DNA of 6,551 bases from Caulobacteraceae bacterium (GTDB lineage Bacteria > Pseudomonadota > Alphaproteobacteria > Caulobacterales > Caulobacteraceae), in the NCBI GenBank assembly GCA_025351125.1, contig JANXWN010000043.1, forward strand, positions 1-6,551, in the 5' to 3' direction. The translations under genes and the position numbers were made by a program. The notes under the pieces are model-generated. The model was not told the DNA's origin. It was given only the letters and a program-made list of their open reading frames with translations, and did no database searches. Numbering within the stretch: position 1 is the first letter of the stretch; every line of letters starts with the position of its first letter. Shown here piece after piece: positions 1-6,551 of the stretch.

Positions 1-100
1 CGCCCCCCGGGGGGGGGCCGGCCGCGACCACATCCCGGCAGTGGCTAAAGGCCAGAAGCGGGAACTCGATGCCGAGCATATCGCAGATGGACGATTTCAT
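1..100 (-). CDS. Nitronate monooxygenase / NAD(P)H-dependent flavin oxidoreductase-like protein, N-terminal fragment
   Basis: The ATG lies at 100-98 and the gene runs off the left edge. The fragment reads MKSSICDMLGIEFPLLAFSH, then CRDVVAA. This resembles the start of the FMN-dependent nitronate monooxygenase (2-nitropropane dioxygenase) TIM-barrel family: a short helix with a 'LGIE(F/Y)P' motif, then a strand leading to a conserved 'AAV..AGG.G' turn. Members oxidise nitronates or reduce quinones and enoyl substrates in the cytoplasm; the substrate here cannot be deduced. The start is supported by a GAGG at 113-110, 9 nt upstream. It begins 39 bp after the stop of the leftward thiolase gene, so the two are probably co-transcribed. 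The codons covering positions 1-19 read GPPPGG instead of the expected turn, and coincide with a C6G9 run that is probably artefactual. Family assignment rests on about 27 residues, so it is tentative. Confidence 0.6.
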   Translation of the reverse strand, partial: MKSSICDMLGIEFPLLAFSHCRDVVAAGPPPGG

Positions 101-106
101 AGTTTG

Positions 107-113
107 GATCCTC
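107..113 (-). promoter_or_regulatory. Ribosome binding site for the partial flavin oxidoreductase gene
   Basis: On the minus strand the sequence reads GAGGATC, with 9 nt between the GAGG and the ATG at 100. It fixes the start of an otherwise truncated gene that is too short to recognise by length. Confidence 0.55.
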
Positions 114-139
114 GCTAAATACGCGAATGGGAGGCAAAG

Positions 140-1660
140 TCATGCGATCGACTGAAGGATCGACTTTCCCTTTTCATCCGCCGTCATCGTCACCATCGCG
201 CCCAGCGGATCGTTTTCGATCATCGCGCCGACGATGTCGGCGCTGTCCGTCATCGCGGCAAACCGCGCACCGCTGTCGAGGCGCCCGATCACGATACCGA
301 CCGGCGCCTTGGCCGCATAGTCGATGGTATAAGTTTCCACGCGCCCTGTCCCTTCACCCGGCGCGGCGAGCGGCGCCGTCCACGCGTCGATCTCCGCTTG
401 CAAGGCGGCGCTGTCAAAGCCTTGCCATACGGCCGGAGTCGTCGAATAGACACCGACCGATGTCTTGGAGAGAAATCCCCCGTTGGCGCTGACTAAACCC
501 TTGGTGCCCGGCGACGCGCGCAAAGTCCGCACCATCGCGGCAATAGCGTGCATGGAATAATTGTTCCCGGCCCCACCGAAATACGGCAGACCGCCGGTAA
601 CGGTCAGCGGTCGCGCGTCGTCGGGCGATAGGCCTAGCCCGTCGCGCAGATTAAAAACCGCGATCGGAAAACAACTGTAAAGATCGAAGAGGTCGATCGC
701 GCCGATGCCGATGCCCGCAACCGACAACGCCCGCCGCGCCGCCATCACCGCCGCCGGACCCTGCGATAGATCCGCGCGCTCCATCGGCAAACGCTCGCGC
801 GCGTCGGCGCCGCCGTGCAGATAGACCCAGCGGTCTTGCGCCACCCCCAGCTCACGCGCCTTGCCGACCGAAGTGATCAGGACCGCCGCGCCCTGGTTGG
901 CTTGATCGCGCGCCACCACTCGGCGGGGAAACGGATCGGAGGTTAGACGGTTGGAGGTCGTCACCGTCGCCAGTTCGATCGCCGAATGCACCTCCCGCGA
1001 CATCGCGTGCGGGTTACCCGCGGCAATCCTGGTAAACGGCGCGAAGAGTTCGCCCATCGCTTCGCGATAGTCCGTGCGGGTCAAGCCCAGCCGTGCGCGA
1101 CGGGCGTTTTCAAACAGGGCATAGATGCTGATCGCCGTTCGAGCGCCGTTGCGGGCGAGCAGCGGATCGAGCAAAGGATCGCCGTAGCCGCGGTCTTCCA
1201 ATTGGCCCCCGATCTGCTCGGCCCAGTCTCGGGATTCGCCGCGCGATGTGAGATGTCGCACGGTGGAAATCGACTCGGAGCCACAGATCAACGCCATTCC
1301 GATTCGACCGGCGCCGACCTCCTGAGCAAATTCGTTGATCAAGTGCTGCGGGCCCTGCCCACCGACCGGCTCCAGGATCGCGCGCGACGGGTCAGCGCCG
1401 ATGCGGCGCGCCACCGCCCGCGAAAAATTGTCGGCTCGTCCAAACGGCGCGACCGCCGCGGCCCACGACACCTCGAACTGCCGGACCGCGGCAATGACAT
1501 CGATGTGCGCGGCCAAGGGGGTGGAAGCATCCGCATCGTCACAGGCCGATTGGGCCGCGACGCCGGCCAAGTCCGCGGGAGACAGGCCTGCATAGCCCGC
1601 CGCGTCGACTCGCTCGGAAGCTTCGCCGACGCCGATGATAACGGGGGTTGTATCGTCCAT
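140..1660 (-). CDS. Thiolase-like acetyl-CoA acetyltransferase family protein (TLP1/SCP2-thiolase-like)
   Basis: A protein of 506 aa starting MDDTTPVIIGVGEASERV, typical of the 'acetyl-CoA acetyltransferase' group of the thiolase superfamily. Thiolases cleave or form 3-ketoacyl-CoA in the cytoplasm. The N-terminal thiolase half spans about 6-260 and the C-terminal half about 280-405. An extra domain at about 410-506 matches the added C-terminal region of thiolase-like protein type 1. The loop that normally holds the nucleophilic cysteine reads VGGQGPQH (99-106) with no Cys. The NEAF-equivalent loop is DLYSCF (326-331). The GHP-equivalent loop keeps a histidine (NNYSMH, His371). The second catalytic Cys loop reads SANGG (391-395), also without Cys. 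Classical thiolysis is therefore doubtful, though from memory related family members share these changes. The ATG at 1660 is preferred over a GTG at 1702 because AGAGG lies 8 nt upstream and homology begins there. It follows the sugar transferase gene by 108 bp. Confidence 0.88.
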   Translation of the reverse strand: MDDTTPVIIGVGEASERVDAAGYAGLSPADLAGVAAQSACDDADASTPLAAHIDVIAAVRQFEVSWAAAVAPFGRADNFSRAVARRIGADPSRAILEPVGGQGPQHLINEFAQEVGAGRIGMALICGSESISTVRHLTSRGESRDWAEQIGGQLEDRGYGDPLLDPLLARNGARTAISIYALFENARRARLGLTRTDYREAMGELFAPFTRIAAGNPHAMSREVHSAIELATVTTSNRLTSDPFPRRVVARDQANQGAAVLITSVGKARELGVAQDRWVYLHGGADARERLPMERADLSQGPAAVMAARRALSVAGIGIGAIDLFDLYSCFPIAVFNLRDGLGLSPDDARPLTVTGGLPYFGGAGNNYSMHAIAAMVRTLRASPGTKGLVSANGGFLSKTSVGVYSTTPAVWQGFDSAALQAEIDAWTAPLAAPGEGTGRVETYTIDYAAKAPVGIVIGRLDSGARFAAMTDSADIVGAMIENDPLGAMVTMTADEKGKSILQSIA

Positions 1661-1668
1661 CGACAAAG

Positions 1669-1679
1669 CCTCTTTCTCC
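1669..1679 (-). promoter_or_regulatory. Ribosome binding site deciding the thiolase start
   Basis: The minus strand reads GGAGAAAGAGG. The AGAGG end sits 8 nt before the ATG at 1660, the usual spacing. An in-frame GTG at 1702 would add 14 residues (IAARAQAEKEALS-type, low complexity) ahead of the family's normal beginning, so the ATG is the better start. Confidence 0.6.
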
Positions 1680-1751
1680 GCCTGGGCGCGGGCCGCGATC
1701 ACACTGCCAAGGCCGTAGGGCGTCTGTCGAGACCAAGTCCACGAAAATAGC

Positions 1752-1763
1752 GCGCGATCGCGC
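1752..1763. repeat. Perfect 12-bp palindrome just after the sugar transferase stop
   Basis: GCGCGATCGCGC is its own reverse complement and lies 5 bp beyond the sugar transferase stop codon. Read leftward it is followed by GCTATTTTCG, so it could be a weak intrinsic terminator with a 4-bp stem, a GATC loop and a short T tract. The stem is too short to call it a terminator with confidence. If it works as one, the thiolase gene would need its own promoter inside the 108-bp gap, and I see no clear -35/-10 pair there. Confidence 0.3.
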
Positions 1764-1768
1764 CCCGT

Positions 1769-3037
1769 TCAGCGTACGCCGCCACCGCTAAGCAAGGTCC
1801 AGATCGTGCGAATGACGATCTGAGCGTCGAGCCCGAGCGACAGATGTTTGAGATAAAACAAATCATAACCCAGCTTAACGCGGGTTTCCGCCAGATCGGC
1901 GGCATAGGGTGCGCGGACCTGCGCCCAGCCAGTGATCCCCGGCCTAATTAATTGGCGGTACACAAACGCCGGGGTCTGTTTAGCGTAGTCCGCCGCCAAG
2001 TCAGGCTGTTCGGGCCGCGGACCGATCAAGCTCATGTCACCGCTCAAAACATTCCATAATTGTGGCAGTTCATCGATGCGGAACCGCCGCAACCAGCGGC
2101 CGACCCGCGTTATTCTGTCGTCGTCCCGGGCCGTGGCCAGCGATAAGCCGCCCTGCGACGCCCGCATGGTACGCAGCTTAGCCATGCGAAACACCCGCCC
2201 TCCCTCACCGATTCGGGGCTGAATAAACAGAACCGGTCGCCCCATCGTCAGCCATATTCCCAGAATCGTCGGCGCTAGAAGCAAGGCGGCGAACGGCAAG
2301 GCGGCAAGGGTGCAGACGACATCCAAAACCCTCTTGCCGATGCGGTAGGATGCAAACCGCCCATCGCTTAAGTGGTCGACCGCGAAATGTTCGATCGCCG
2401 TGACGCCGCGCACGTCCTCTATATATTCCGCGACATGCCGAACCCGCTTTCCCGCCAGCAGAGCGCGCGACAGCAGGCCACTCCATTTCGGCGGCGTCGC
2501 GCCGTCAAAGGTAAGCAACAGAAAGTCGTAAGGCGTAACCGGCGCCGCCGGGTTGGGCAAAATCTCGCACTTAATCCAAGGATCACCGATGATCCAATGG
2601 GCCGGTCCCAAAATACCTACGCGCGGCCGCACCGCCTTTTGTCGGATAATCACGACGCCGACGCCCAAAATGGTCGATACCACGCCGCCACTCAGCAACA
2701 TTGGGATCGAATAGTAGTGCCGCGTGATCAACGTGAAAAAAGCCAAAGCCCCGTGCACCACTAAGACTCGTCTAAACACGCCTGACAGCTTCTCGTCGAA
2801 TCGCCCGCTCAAACCGAGCGCGCCGAGCATGACGACGGCGTTGGCGACGGTGTTAAACGCGACATGCTGAGGCACGCCGACCGCCAAAAAACGGGCGTCG
2901 ACCCGGTGAAACGCCACCAAGACGTAAACGAGAGGCGTGAAGAGCCAAACAATGATGGGAATCGAGATCGTCTTGCTTACGAAGGTCGAAGACCGAGACA
3001 CAACCGCCCCGCCGTCGGTTGAACTTGCAGCGTCCAC
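1769..3037 (-). CDS. Polyprenyl-phosphate sugar-1-phosphate transferase (WcaJ/PssE-like exopolysaccharide initiating enzyme)
   Basis: An integral inner-membrane enzyme of 422 aa. It is expected to move a sugar-1-phosphate from a nucleotide sugar to undecaprenyl phosphate, the first step of exopolysaccharide, capsule or O-unit synthesis. Four hydrophobic segments at about 24-43, 59-77, 88-105 and 110-131 form the N-terminal membrane part. A linker domain of about 100 residues follows. The bacterial sugar transferase domain starts near 234 with KRVLDVV, then a membrane-associated helix (about 242-266), RPVLFIQPRIG, KLRTM (from Lys287), the catalytic dyad Asp322-Glu323 in IDELPQLWN, GDMSLIGPRP (333-342) and RPGITGWAQV. 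All core motifs are intact. The linker is shorter than in typical WcaJ-like proteins of about 460-480 aa. I chose the GTG at 3037 because a run of seven G ends 8 nt upstream. A TTG at 3043 is in frame but only 2 nt from that run. The sugar (glucose, galactose or other) cannot be read from the sequence, and no other polysaccharide genes are in view. Confidence 0.9.
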   Translation of the reverse strand: MDAASSTDGGAVVSRSSTFVSKTISIPIIVWLFTPLVYVLVAFHRVDARFLAVGVPQHVAFNTVANAVVMLGALGLSGRFDEKLSGVFRRVLVVHGALAFFTLITRHYYSIPMLLSGGVVSTILGVGVVIIRQKAVRPRVGILGPAHWIIGDPWIKCEILPNPAAPVTPYDFLLLTFDGATPPKWSGLLSRALLAGKRVRHVAEYIEDVRGVTAIEHFAVDHLSDGRFASYRIGKRVLDVVCTLAALPFAALLLAPTILGIWLTMGRPVLFIQPRIGEGGRVFRMAKLRTMRASQGGLSLATARDDDRITRVGRWLRRFRIDELPQLWNVLSGDMSLIGPRPEQPDLAADYAKQTPAFVYRQLIRPGITGWAQVRAPYAADLAETRVKLGYDLFYLKHLSLGLDAQIVIRTIWTLLSGGGVR

Positions 3038-3071
3038 GCTCAATACCCCCCCACTGGGTTTGCCACTACGC

Positions 3072-3099
3072 CGTATATGCGATCAGACGCCGCCGTCCA
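3072..3099 (-). promoter_or_regulatory. Candidate promoter for the sugar transferase operon
   Basis: On the minus strand, TGGACG (3099-3094, four of six matches to TTGACA) and TATACG (3077-3072, four of six to TATAAT) are separated by 16 bp. Transcription would start near 3065, leaving a leader of about 25-30 nt before the start codon. Each box is imperfect, so this is a suggestion from spacing and position only. Confidence 0.3.
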
Positions 3100-3111
3100 C
3101 GCGCTAGCGCG
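3100..3111. repeat. 12-bp palindrome in the divergent promoter region, possible operator
   Basis: CGCGCTAGCGCG is a perfect inverted repeat directly adjoining the candidate -35 box of the leftward promoter. Such a site could bind a dimeric regulator affecting either direction. In GC-rich DNA a 12-bp palindrome can also occur by chance, and no second copy was noticed in the window. Confidence 0.3.
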
Positions 3112-3224
3112 CCGCGAGCTGATTTTTGTCGTTTAGAATTCCAATCTGAAACTGGATCGCCTAGGGGCTGTGGCATCACAGGAACCGTTCGGCACCCGCC
3201 CGCATTGTTCGACCTGGATTTAGG

Positions 3225-4550
3225 ATGGTTGAGCCTATGATGCCTGATTTGAGCCCTGCGGCGACGAAAAAGCATGCTCAGGGCCGTCTGGCGCTGCAAA
3301 TCGCAGCGGTCGTGGCGATTGCCGTCGCCTTGGGCGCCGGGCTGACGTTTTGCGCCAAAACCGGCCCGAACGCGGACTCAGGGCGCCCCGCCGGCGCTCG
3401 AAGCGGGTCAGGCGGACGGGGCGGCGGCCGCCCCCCGACGACGGTAGGAACCGCAAAGGCCGTCGCCGGCTCGATCCCGATCGCCATCTCCGCGCTGGGA
3501 ATTGTCACGCCGCTGGCGACGGTCAATATCAATGCGCGGGTATCGGGCGCGCTGAACGTTGTGATGTTTCATGAGGGTCAGATGGTGCGCAAGGGTCAAT
3601 TGCTGGCGCAAATCGACCCGCGTCCATACGAACTGGCTTTGCAACAAGCGACTGCGCAGTTGCAGCGCGATCAGGCGTCGCTGCACGCCGCTCAGCTTGA
3701 TTTGACCCGCTACCAGACGCTGAAAGCGCAAGACTCGATCGCCGGGCAAACCGTCGACACCCAATCGGCCTTAGTCAGGCAGGACGCCGCCACGGTCAGC
3801 GCTGACCAAGCCGGCGCCGCCAGCGCGCGGCTCAACCTGTCGTTTACCCGCATCACTTCACCGGTCGCGGGGAAAGTCGGCTTACGGCTGATCGACGCGG
3901 GCAATCAGATCACCGCCAATGCCACGACGCCCATCGCTATCGTAACGCAGGTCGACCCGATCAGCGTCGTGTTTTCGCTTCCGGAAGAAGACATTCCGGC
4001 GATCAGCCACCGGGGCGAGGCAGGCCTCGCGGTCACCGCGCTAGATCGCGCCGGCGGCGCCGTGTTGGCGACCGGCGCCCTCGCCACGCTCGATAACGTG
4101 ATCGATACGACCACCGGCACGGTAAAGGCTAAAGCGCGTTTTGATAACCGCGCGGGGACGCTATTCGCGAATCAATTTGTTAACGTCAGCCTACTGGTCG
4201 ATACGCTGCAAAACCAGATTATCGTGCCAACGACGGCTGTTCGCCACGGACCTCAGGGCGACTATGTTTGGGTGTTGCAACCCAACCAAACCGTCAATTC
4301 TCGGCCGATCAAGGCGGGACCCGCGACCGCGGAGACGGTTTCGATCGCGTCAGGATTGAAGGCTGGTGAAACCGTGATCACCGAGGGGGGCGATCGTTTA
4401 AAAGACGGCGGCAAGGTCGTCCTGCCGGGGCAGAATCCGGCCCTGCGAGGCGCTGCCTCCGGTCGCGGCGGGCCTGGCGGCTGGAGCGGACACCGCCGCG
4501 GTGGCCGAAATCCCGCCCGGGCAGACGGCGGCGGATCGCCAGGCGCATGA
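3225..4550 (+). CDS. mdtA: RND efflux pump periplasmic adaptor subunit (MdtA-like membrane fusion protein)
   Basis: A 441-aa adaptor that bridges an RND permease to an outer-membrane channel in a drug or metabolite exporter. A hydrophobic anchor spans about 22-41. The cysteine at 43 is preceded by LTF, so it does not form a normal lipobox and the protein is probably membrane-anchored rather than a lipoprotein. A Gly/Arg/Pro-rich linker covers 52-72. The split lipoyl domain is at about 102-136 (VSGALNVVMFHEGQ, KGQLLAQIDPRPYE) and 209-230 (RITSPVAGKVGLR). The alpha-hairpin is about 137-205, the beta-barrel about 244-325 and the membrane-proximal domain about 326-405. Motifs such as LDNVIDTTTGTVKAKARF and FANQFVNVSLLVDT are characteristic of MdtA. 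The tail from 408 is again Gly/Arg-rich. The start is uncertain: the ATG at 3225 has GGA 6 nt upstream, while the ATG at 3237 has AGGATGG ending 8 nt upstream. The permease follows after 49 bp, confirming an efflux operon. Confidence 0.93.
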   Translation: MVEPMMPDLSPAATKKHAQGRLALQIAAVVAIAVALGAGLTFCAKTGPNADSGRPAGARSGSGGRGGGRPPTTVGTAKAVAGSIPIAISALGIVTPLATVNINARVSGALNVVMFHEGQMVRKGQLLAQIDPRPYELALQQATAQLQRDQASLHAAQLDLTRYQTLKAQDSIAGQTVDTQSALVRQDAATVSADQAGAASARLNLSFTRITSPVAGKVGLRLIDAGNQITANATTPIAIVTQVDPISVVFSLPEEDIPAISHRGEAGLAVTALDRAGGAVLATGALATLDNVIDTTTGTVKAKARFDNRAGTLFANQFVNVSLLVDTLQNQIIVPTTAVRHGPQGDYVWVLQPNQTVNSRPIKAGPATAETVSIASGLKAGETVITEGGDRLKDGGKVVLPGQNPALRGAASGRGGPGGWSGHRRGGRNPARADGGGSPGA

Positions 4551-4603
4551 CGCGCTGCCCGCTGGTGGCGCGAGGCCATGATCACACGGTCGATGGCCCG
4601 TGA
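4547..4603 (+). other. 18-codon bridging reading frame, possible translational coupling leader
   Basis: An ATG at 4547-4549 overlaps the adaptor stop (ATGA), reads 18 codons ([18 protein letters not shown]) and stops at TGA 4601-4603. That stop overlaps the permease start (GTGA, 4600-4603). Both overlaps are exact. The peptide has no recognisable domain. It could let ribosomes finishing the adaptor reinitiate, pass across the 49-bp gap and reinitiate again at the permease GTG. Its existence as a translated element is inference; chance is a real alternative. Confidence 0.35.
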
Positions 4604-6551
4604 GCCCGTCGCGTCCTTTCATTTCGCGCCCGGTGGCAACCTCGCTGTTCATGGCGGCGATTCTGCTGGCCGGCATCGTTGCGTTCAAATTCCTGCCTCT
4701 ATCCGCCTTGCCGCAGGTCGACTACCCGACCATTCAAGTGACCACCGGCTACCCGGGCGCGAGCCCCGAAGTCATGGCCACCACGGTCACCGCGCCGCTT
4801 GAGGTCCAGTTCGGCCAAATGGCGCAGCTCAATCGCATGTCGTCGGTCAGTTCCGGCGGCGCTTCGGTGATTACGCTTCAATTTGATTTAACCCTGCCGT
4901 TGGACGTCGCCGAGCAGGAGGTGCAGGCGGCGATCAACGCCTCAAGCAGTCTGCTCCCTACCGATCTGCCGGCGCCGCCGATCTACGCCAAAGTCAATCC
5001 CGCCGACGCGCCCGTGATGACGCTGGCCTTGTCGTCGAAAAGTTTGCCACTGACGGCGGTCGAGGCGTTGGGCAATCAGCAATTGGGCCAAAAAATCTCC
5101 CAGTTGTCGGGCGTCGGTCTGGTTTCGGTCAGCGGCGGCCAAAAACCGGCGGTGCGGGTGCAGGTCAACGCCAGGCAATTGGCGAGCTATGGCCTCAGCC
5201 TTTCGCAGATAAGCTCCGCCATCGCCGCCGCAAACGCCAACGGGGCCAAGGGGAATTTCGATGGGCCCACGCGCGCGTATTCCATCGACGCCAACGATCA
5301 GCTTTTGACGACGGCGGACTACGCCAATCAGATTATCGCTTACCGCAACGGCGCGCCGGTGAGATTGGCGGATATCGCCAATATCGTCTCGGGCTCGGAG
5401 AACAATCAGCTGGGGGCCTGGTACAACACCACCCCCGCCGTGTTGCTGAACGTTCAGCGCCAGCCGGGCGCCAATGTCATCAGCACGGTCGACCAGATTA
5501 AGGCAGCTCTACCCGACCTGATCGCCGCTCTGCCGGCGGGTGTGGACGTCAAGGTCGTGACTGACAGGACCACCGGCATCCGAGCCTCGGTGCGCGATGT
5601 GGAATTCGAGCTTTTGCTCAGTGTCGCCTTGGTGGTCGCGGTAATTTTCCTTTTTTTGCGCAGTCTGCCGGCGACTTTTATCGTCAGCGTCGCGGTGCCG
5701 CTCTCGCTGGTCGGAACGTTTGGGGCGATGTATCTGTTGCACTTCTCGCTCAACAACCTGACCTTGATGGCCATGACCATCGCGACGGGCTTTGTCGTCG
5801 ATGACGCCATCGTCATGATCGAAAATATCTCCCGTTATATCGAAGCCGGCGAAACGCCGATAGCGGCCGCCATCAAGGGCGCCGAACAGATCGGCTTTAC
5901 TATTATTTCCCTGACCGTTTCACTGATCGCGGTACTGATCCCGCTGCTGTTCATGGGCGATGTCGTGGGTCGCCTGTTCCGCGAATTCGCCATCACCTTG
6001 ACAGCCACCATCCTGTTGTCCGCGGTTGTCTCCCTAACGCTTGTCCCGACGCTGTCCGCTCGCTGGCTAAAACCGCACGACATGACCAAGGACACGGCGC
6101 TGGGACGGCGCTCCAAAGCGGTGATCGACGACGTGATCGCCCGCTACGACCGGGCGTTGATCTGGGTGCTAGATCGTCAGGGTTTGACGATGATCGTGGC
6201 CGGGTTGACGCTTGCCGTGACGGTATTGCTGTTTCTGATCATCCCTAAGGGCTTGTTTCCGACGCAGGACACCGGCTTGGTTCAGGCGGTGACGCAGGCA
6301 GGCCAATCGATCTCGTACCACGGTATGGCCGGCGCGCAGCAGCAGATAGCCGCGGCGGTTCTGAACGACCCGGATGTCGAGAGCCTGACCAGCTTCATCG
6401 GCGTCGACGGCGCTAACACCACGCTGAACAGCGGGCGGATGCTAATCAACCTCAAACCGTTGGCAGAGCGCACCGGGCGGCTTTCTGCGACGCTAGAGCG
6501 GCTGCGGCGGCGCGCCGATACGGTCGCCGGCGCACAGCTTTTTTTGTTGCC
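4600..6551 (+). CDS. mdtB: RND multidrug efflux permease, MdtB-like, 3' end beyond window
   Basis: The first 650 codons of a permease that is normally about 1,030-1,050 aa. It is an inner-membrane proton/substrate antiporter working with the adaptor. It begins [20 protein letters not shown], with TM1 at about 15-33. The first porter loop covers about 35-335. TM2 is about 338-356, TM3 about 362-383, and TM4 about 391-410 carries the proton-relay pair Asp401-Asp402 in [13 protein letters not shown] (equivalent to AcrB Asp407/408). TM5-TM6 lie at about 430-488 ([25 protein letters not shown]). TM7 is about 529-548, followed by the second porter loop ([21 protein letters not shown]). These match MdtB/MdtC better than AcrB or MexB. 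GTG 4600 is the only in-frame start before the conserved N-terminus, since a TGA lies at 4579-4581. No good ribosome binding site precedes it. The frame is open throughout. A partner MdtC-like permease may lie downstream. Confidence 0.93.
   Translation, partial: MSPSRPFISRPVATSLFMAAILLAGIVAFKFLPLSALPQVDYPTIQVTTGYPGASPEVMATTVTAPLEVQFGQMAQLNRMSSVSSGGASVITLQFDLTLPLDVAEQEVQAAINASSSLLPTDLPAPPIYAKVNPADAPVMTLALSSKSLPLTAVEALGNQQLGQKISQLSGVGLVSVSGGQKPAVRVQVNARQLASYGLSLSQISSAIAAANANGAKGNFDGPTRAYSIDANDQLLTTADYANQIIAYRNGAPVRLADIANIVSGSENNQLGAWYNTTPAVLLNVQRQPGANVISTVDQIKAALPDLIAALPAGVDVKVVTDRTTGIRASVRDVEFELLLSVALVVAVIFLFLRSLPATFIVSVAVPLSLVGTFGAMYLLHFSLNNLTLMAMTIATGFVVDDAIVMIENISRYIEAGETPIAAAIKGAEQIGFTIISLTVSLIAVLIPLLFMGDVVGRLFREFAITLTATILLSAVVSLTLVPTLSARWLKPHDMTKDTALGRRSKAVIDDVIARYDRALIWVLDRQGLTMIVAGLTLAVTVLLFLIIPKGLFPTQDTGLVQAVTQAGQSISYHGMAGAQQQIAAAVLNDPDVESLTSFIGVDGANTTLNSGRMLINLKPLAERTGRLSATLERLRRRADTVAGAQLFLL

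Larger units (their letters stand above)
3044..3224. promoter_or_regulatory. Divergent intergenic promoter region
   Basis: These ~180 bp separate the leftward sugar transferase and the rightward efflux genes, so promoters for both directions should lie here. Its middle is more AT-rich than its flanks (about 3120-3150). For the rightward genes, a TAGAAT at 3134-3139 resembles a -10 box, but no convincing -35 lies 16-18 bp upstream. No open reading frame of note is present and no regulator gene adjoins it. Confidence 0.5.

Noticed and set aside
127..492. A 121-codon plus-strand frame over the thiolase 3' end
   Set aside because: Its composition (Ser/Arg/Pro-rich, no domain) is that of a shadow frame, and the opposite strand codes for conserved thiolase loops.
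986..1750. A 254-codon open frame on the plus strand opposite the thiolase gene
   Set aside because: It is antisense to a well-supported gene, its protein is Arg-rich with no recognisable domain, and long antisense frames are common in GC-rich DNA.
1754..1761. GCGATCGC, identical to the cyanobacterial HIP1 repeat
   Set aside because: I noticed only this one exact copy, inside a larger palindrome. Frequent GATCG strings elsewhere follow from GC-rich coding for Ile-Ala and Asp-Arg, and the gene content does not suggest a cyanobacterium.
1661..1768. Separate small gene or promoter between the sugar transferase and thiolase genes
   Set aside because: No frame with a ribosome binding site, and no clear -35/-10 pair on the minus strand; only the palindrome near 1752 stands out.
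3333..3356. Lipobox at Cys43 of the adaptor, as in AcrA-type lipoproteins
   Set aside because: The residues before Cys are L-T-F. Phe at -1 does not fit signal peptidase II sites, so a membrane anchor is more likely.
4578..4802. ATG at 4578 as a permease start
   Set aside because: It is in a different frame ([16 protein letters not shown]...) from the conserved [13 protein letters not shown] sequence. The GTG at 4600 gives the right family N-terminus with no frameshift needed.
5645..5657. T-rich run in the permease as a possible terminator or frameshift site
   Set aside because: It codes for Phe/Leu residues of TM2 (VIFLFLRSL) in an intact frame, with no preceding GC-rich hairpin.

Overview
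This 6.55 kb window is GC-rich (roughly 60% by eye) Gram-negative DNA. It most resembles an alphaproteobacterium, because of the protein style (an MdtABC-type RND pump, a WcaJ/PssE-type sugar transferase, a TLP1-like thiolase) and the frequent GTG/TTG-type starts. The genus cannot be assigned from the sequence alone. No tRNA, rRNA, CRISPR array, insertion sequence or phage feature is visible. The very left edge carries a C6G9 run that looks like a sequence-end artefact.

Layout. Three genes run leftward. The first is a membrane sugar-1-phosphate transferase (about 3037 to 1769). After a 108-bp gap comes a thiolase-superfamily protein of the acetyl-CoA acetyltransferase-like type (1660 to 140). 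After another 39 bp comes the first ~27 codons of what looks like a nitronate monooxygenase/flavin oxidoreductase, cut by the left edge (100 to 1). Two genes run rightward from a shared divergent promoter region (about 3044-3224). They are a periplasmic adaptor of the MdtA type (3225-4550) and the first 650 codons of an MdtB-type RND inner-membrane permease (4600 to the right edge).

How the genes work together. The adaptor and permease form a tripartite efflux pump: the permease takes substrate from the periplasm or inner membrane using proton motive force, and the adaptor links it to an outer-membrane channel not seen here. A second permease (MdtC-like) may follow beyond the right edge. The thiolase-like protein and the flavin oxidoreductase, 39 bp apart on one strand, are probably co-transcribed and may act on acyl-CoA or related metabolites, but no substrate can be named. 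The sugar transferase would start a polyprenyl-linked polysaccharide, yet no glycosyltransferase, polymerase or flippase gene is in view.

The most interesting local detail is the adaptor/permease junction. The adaptor stop overlaps the ATG of an 18-codon reading frame, whose own stop overlaps the GTG start of the permease. The permease GTG has no good ribosome binding site, so this looks like a possible termination-reinitiation relay. The thiolase lacks both usual catalytic cysteines. I see no convincing evidence of a wholly new multi-gene system in this window.
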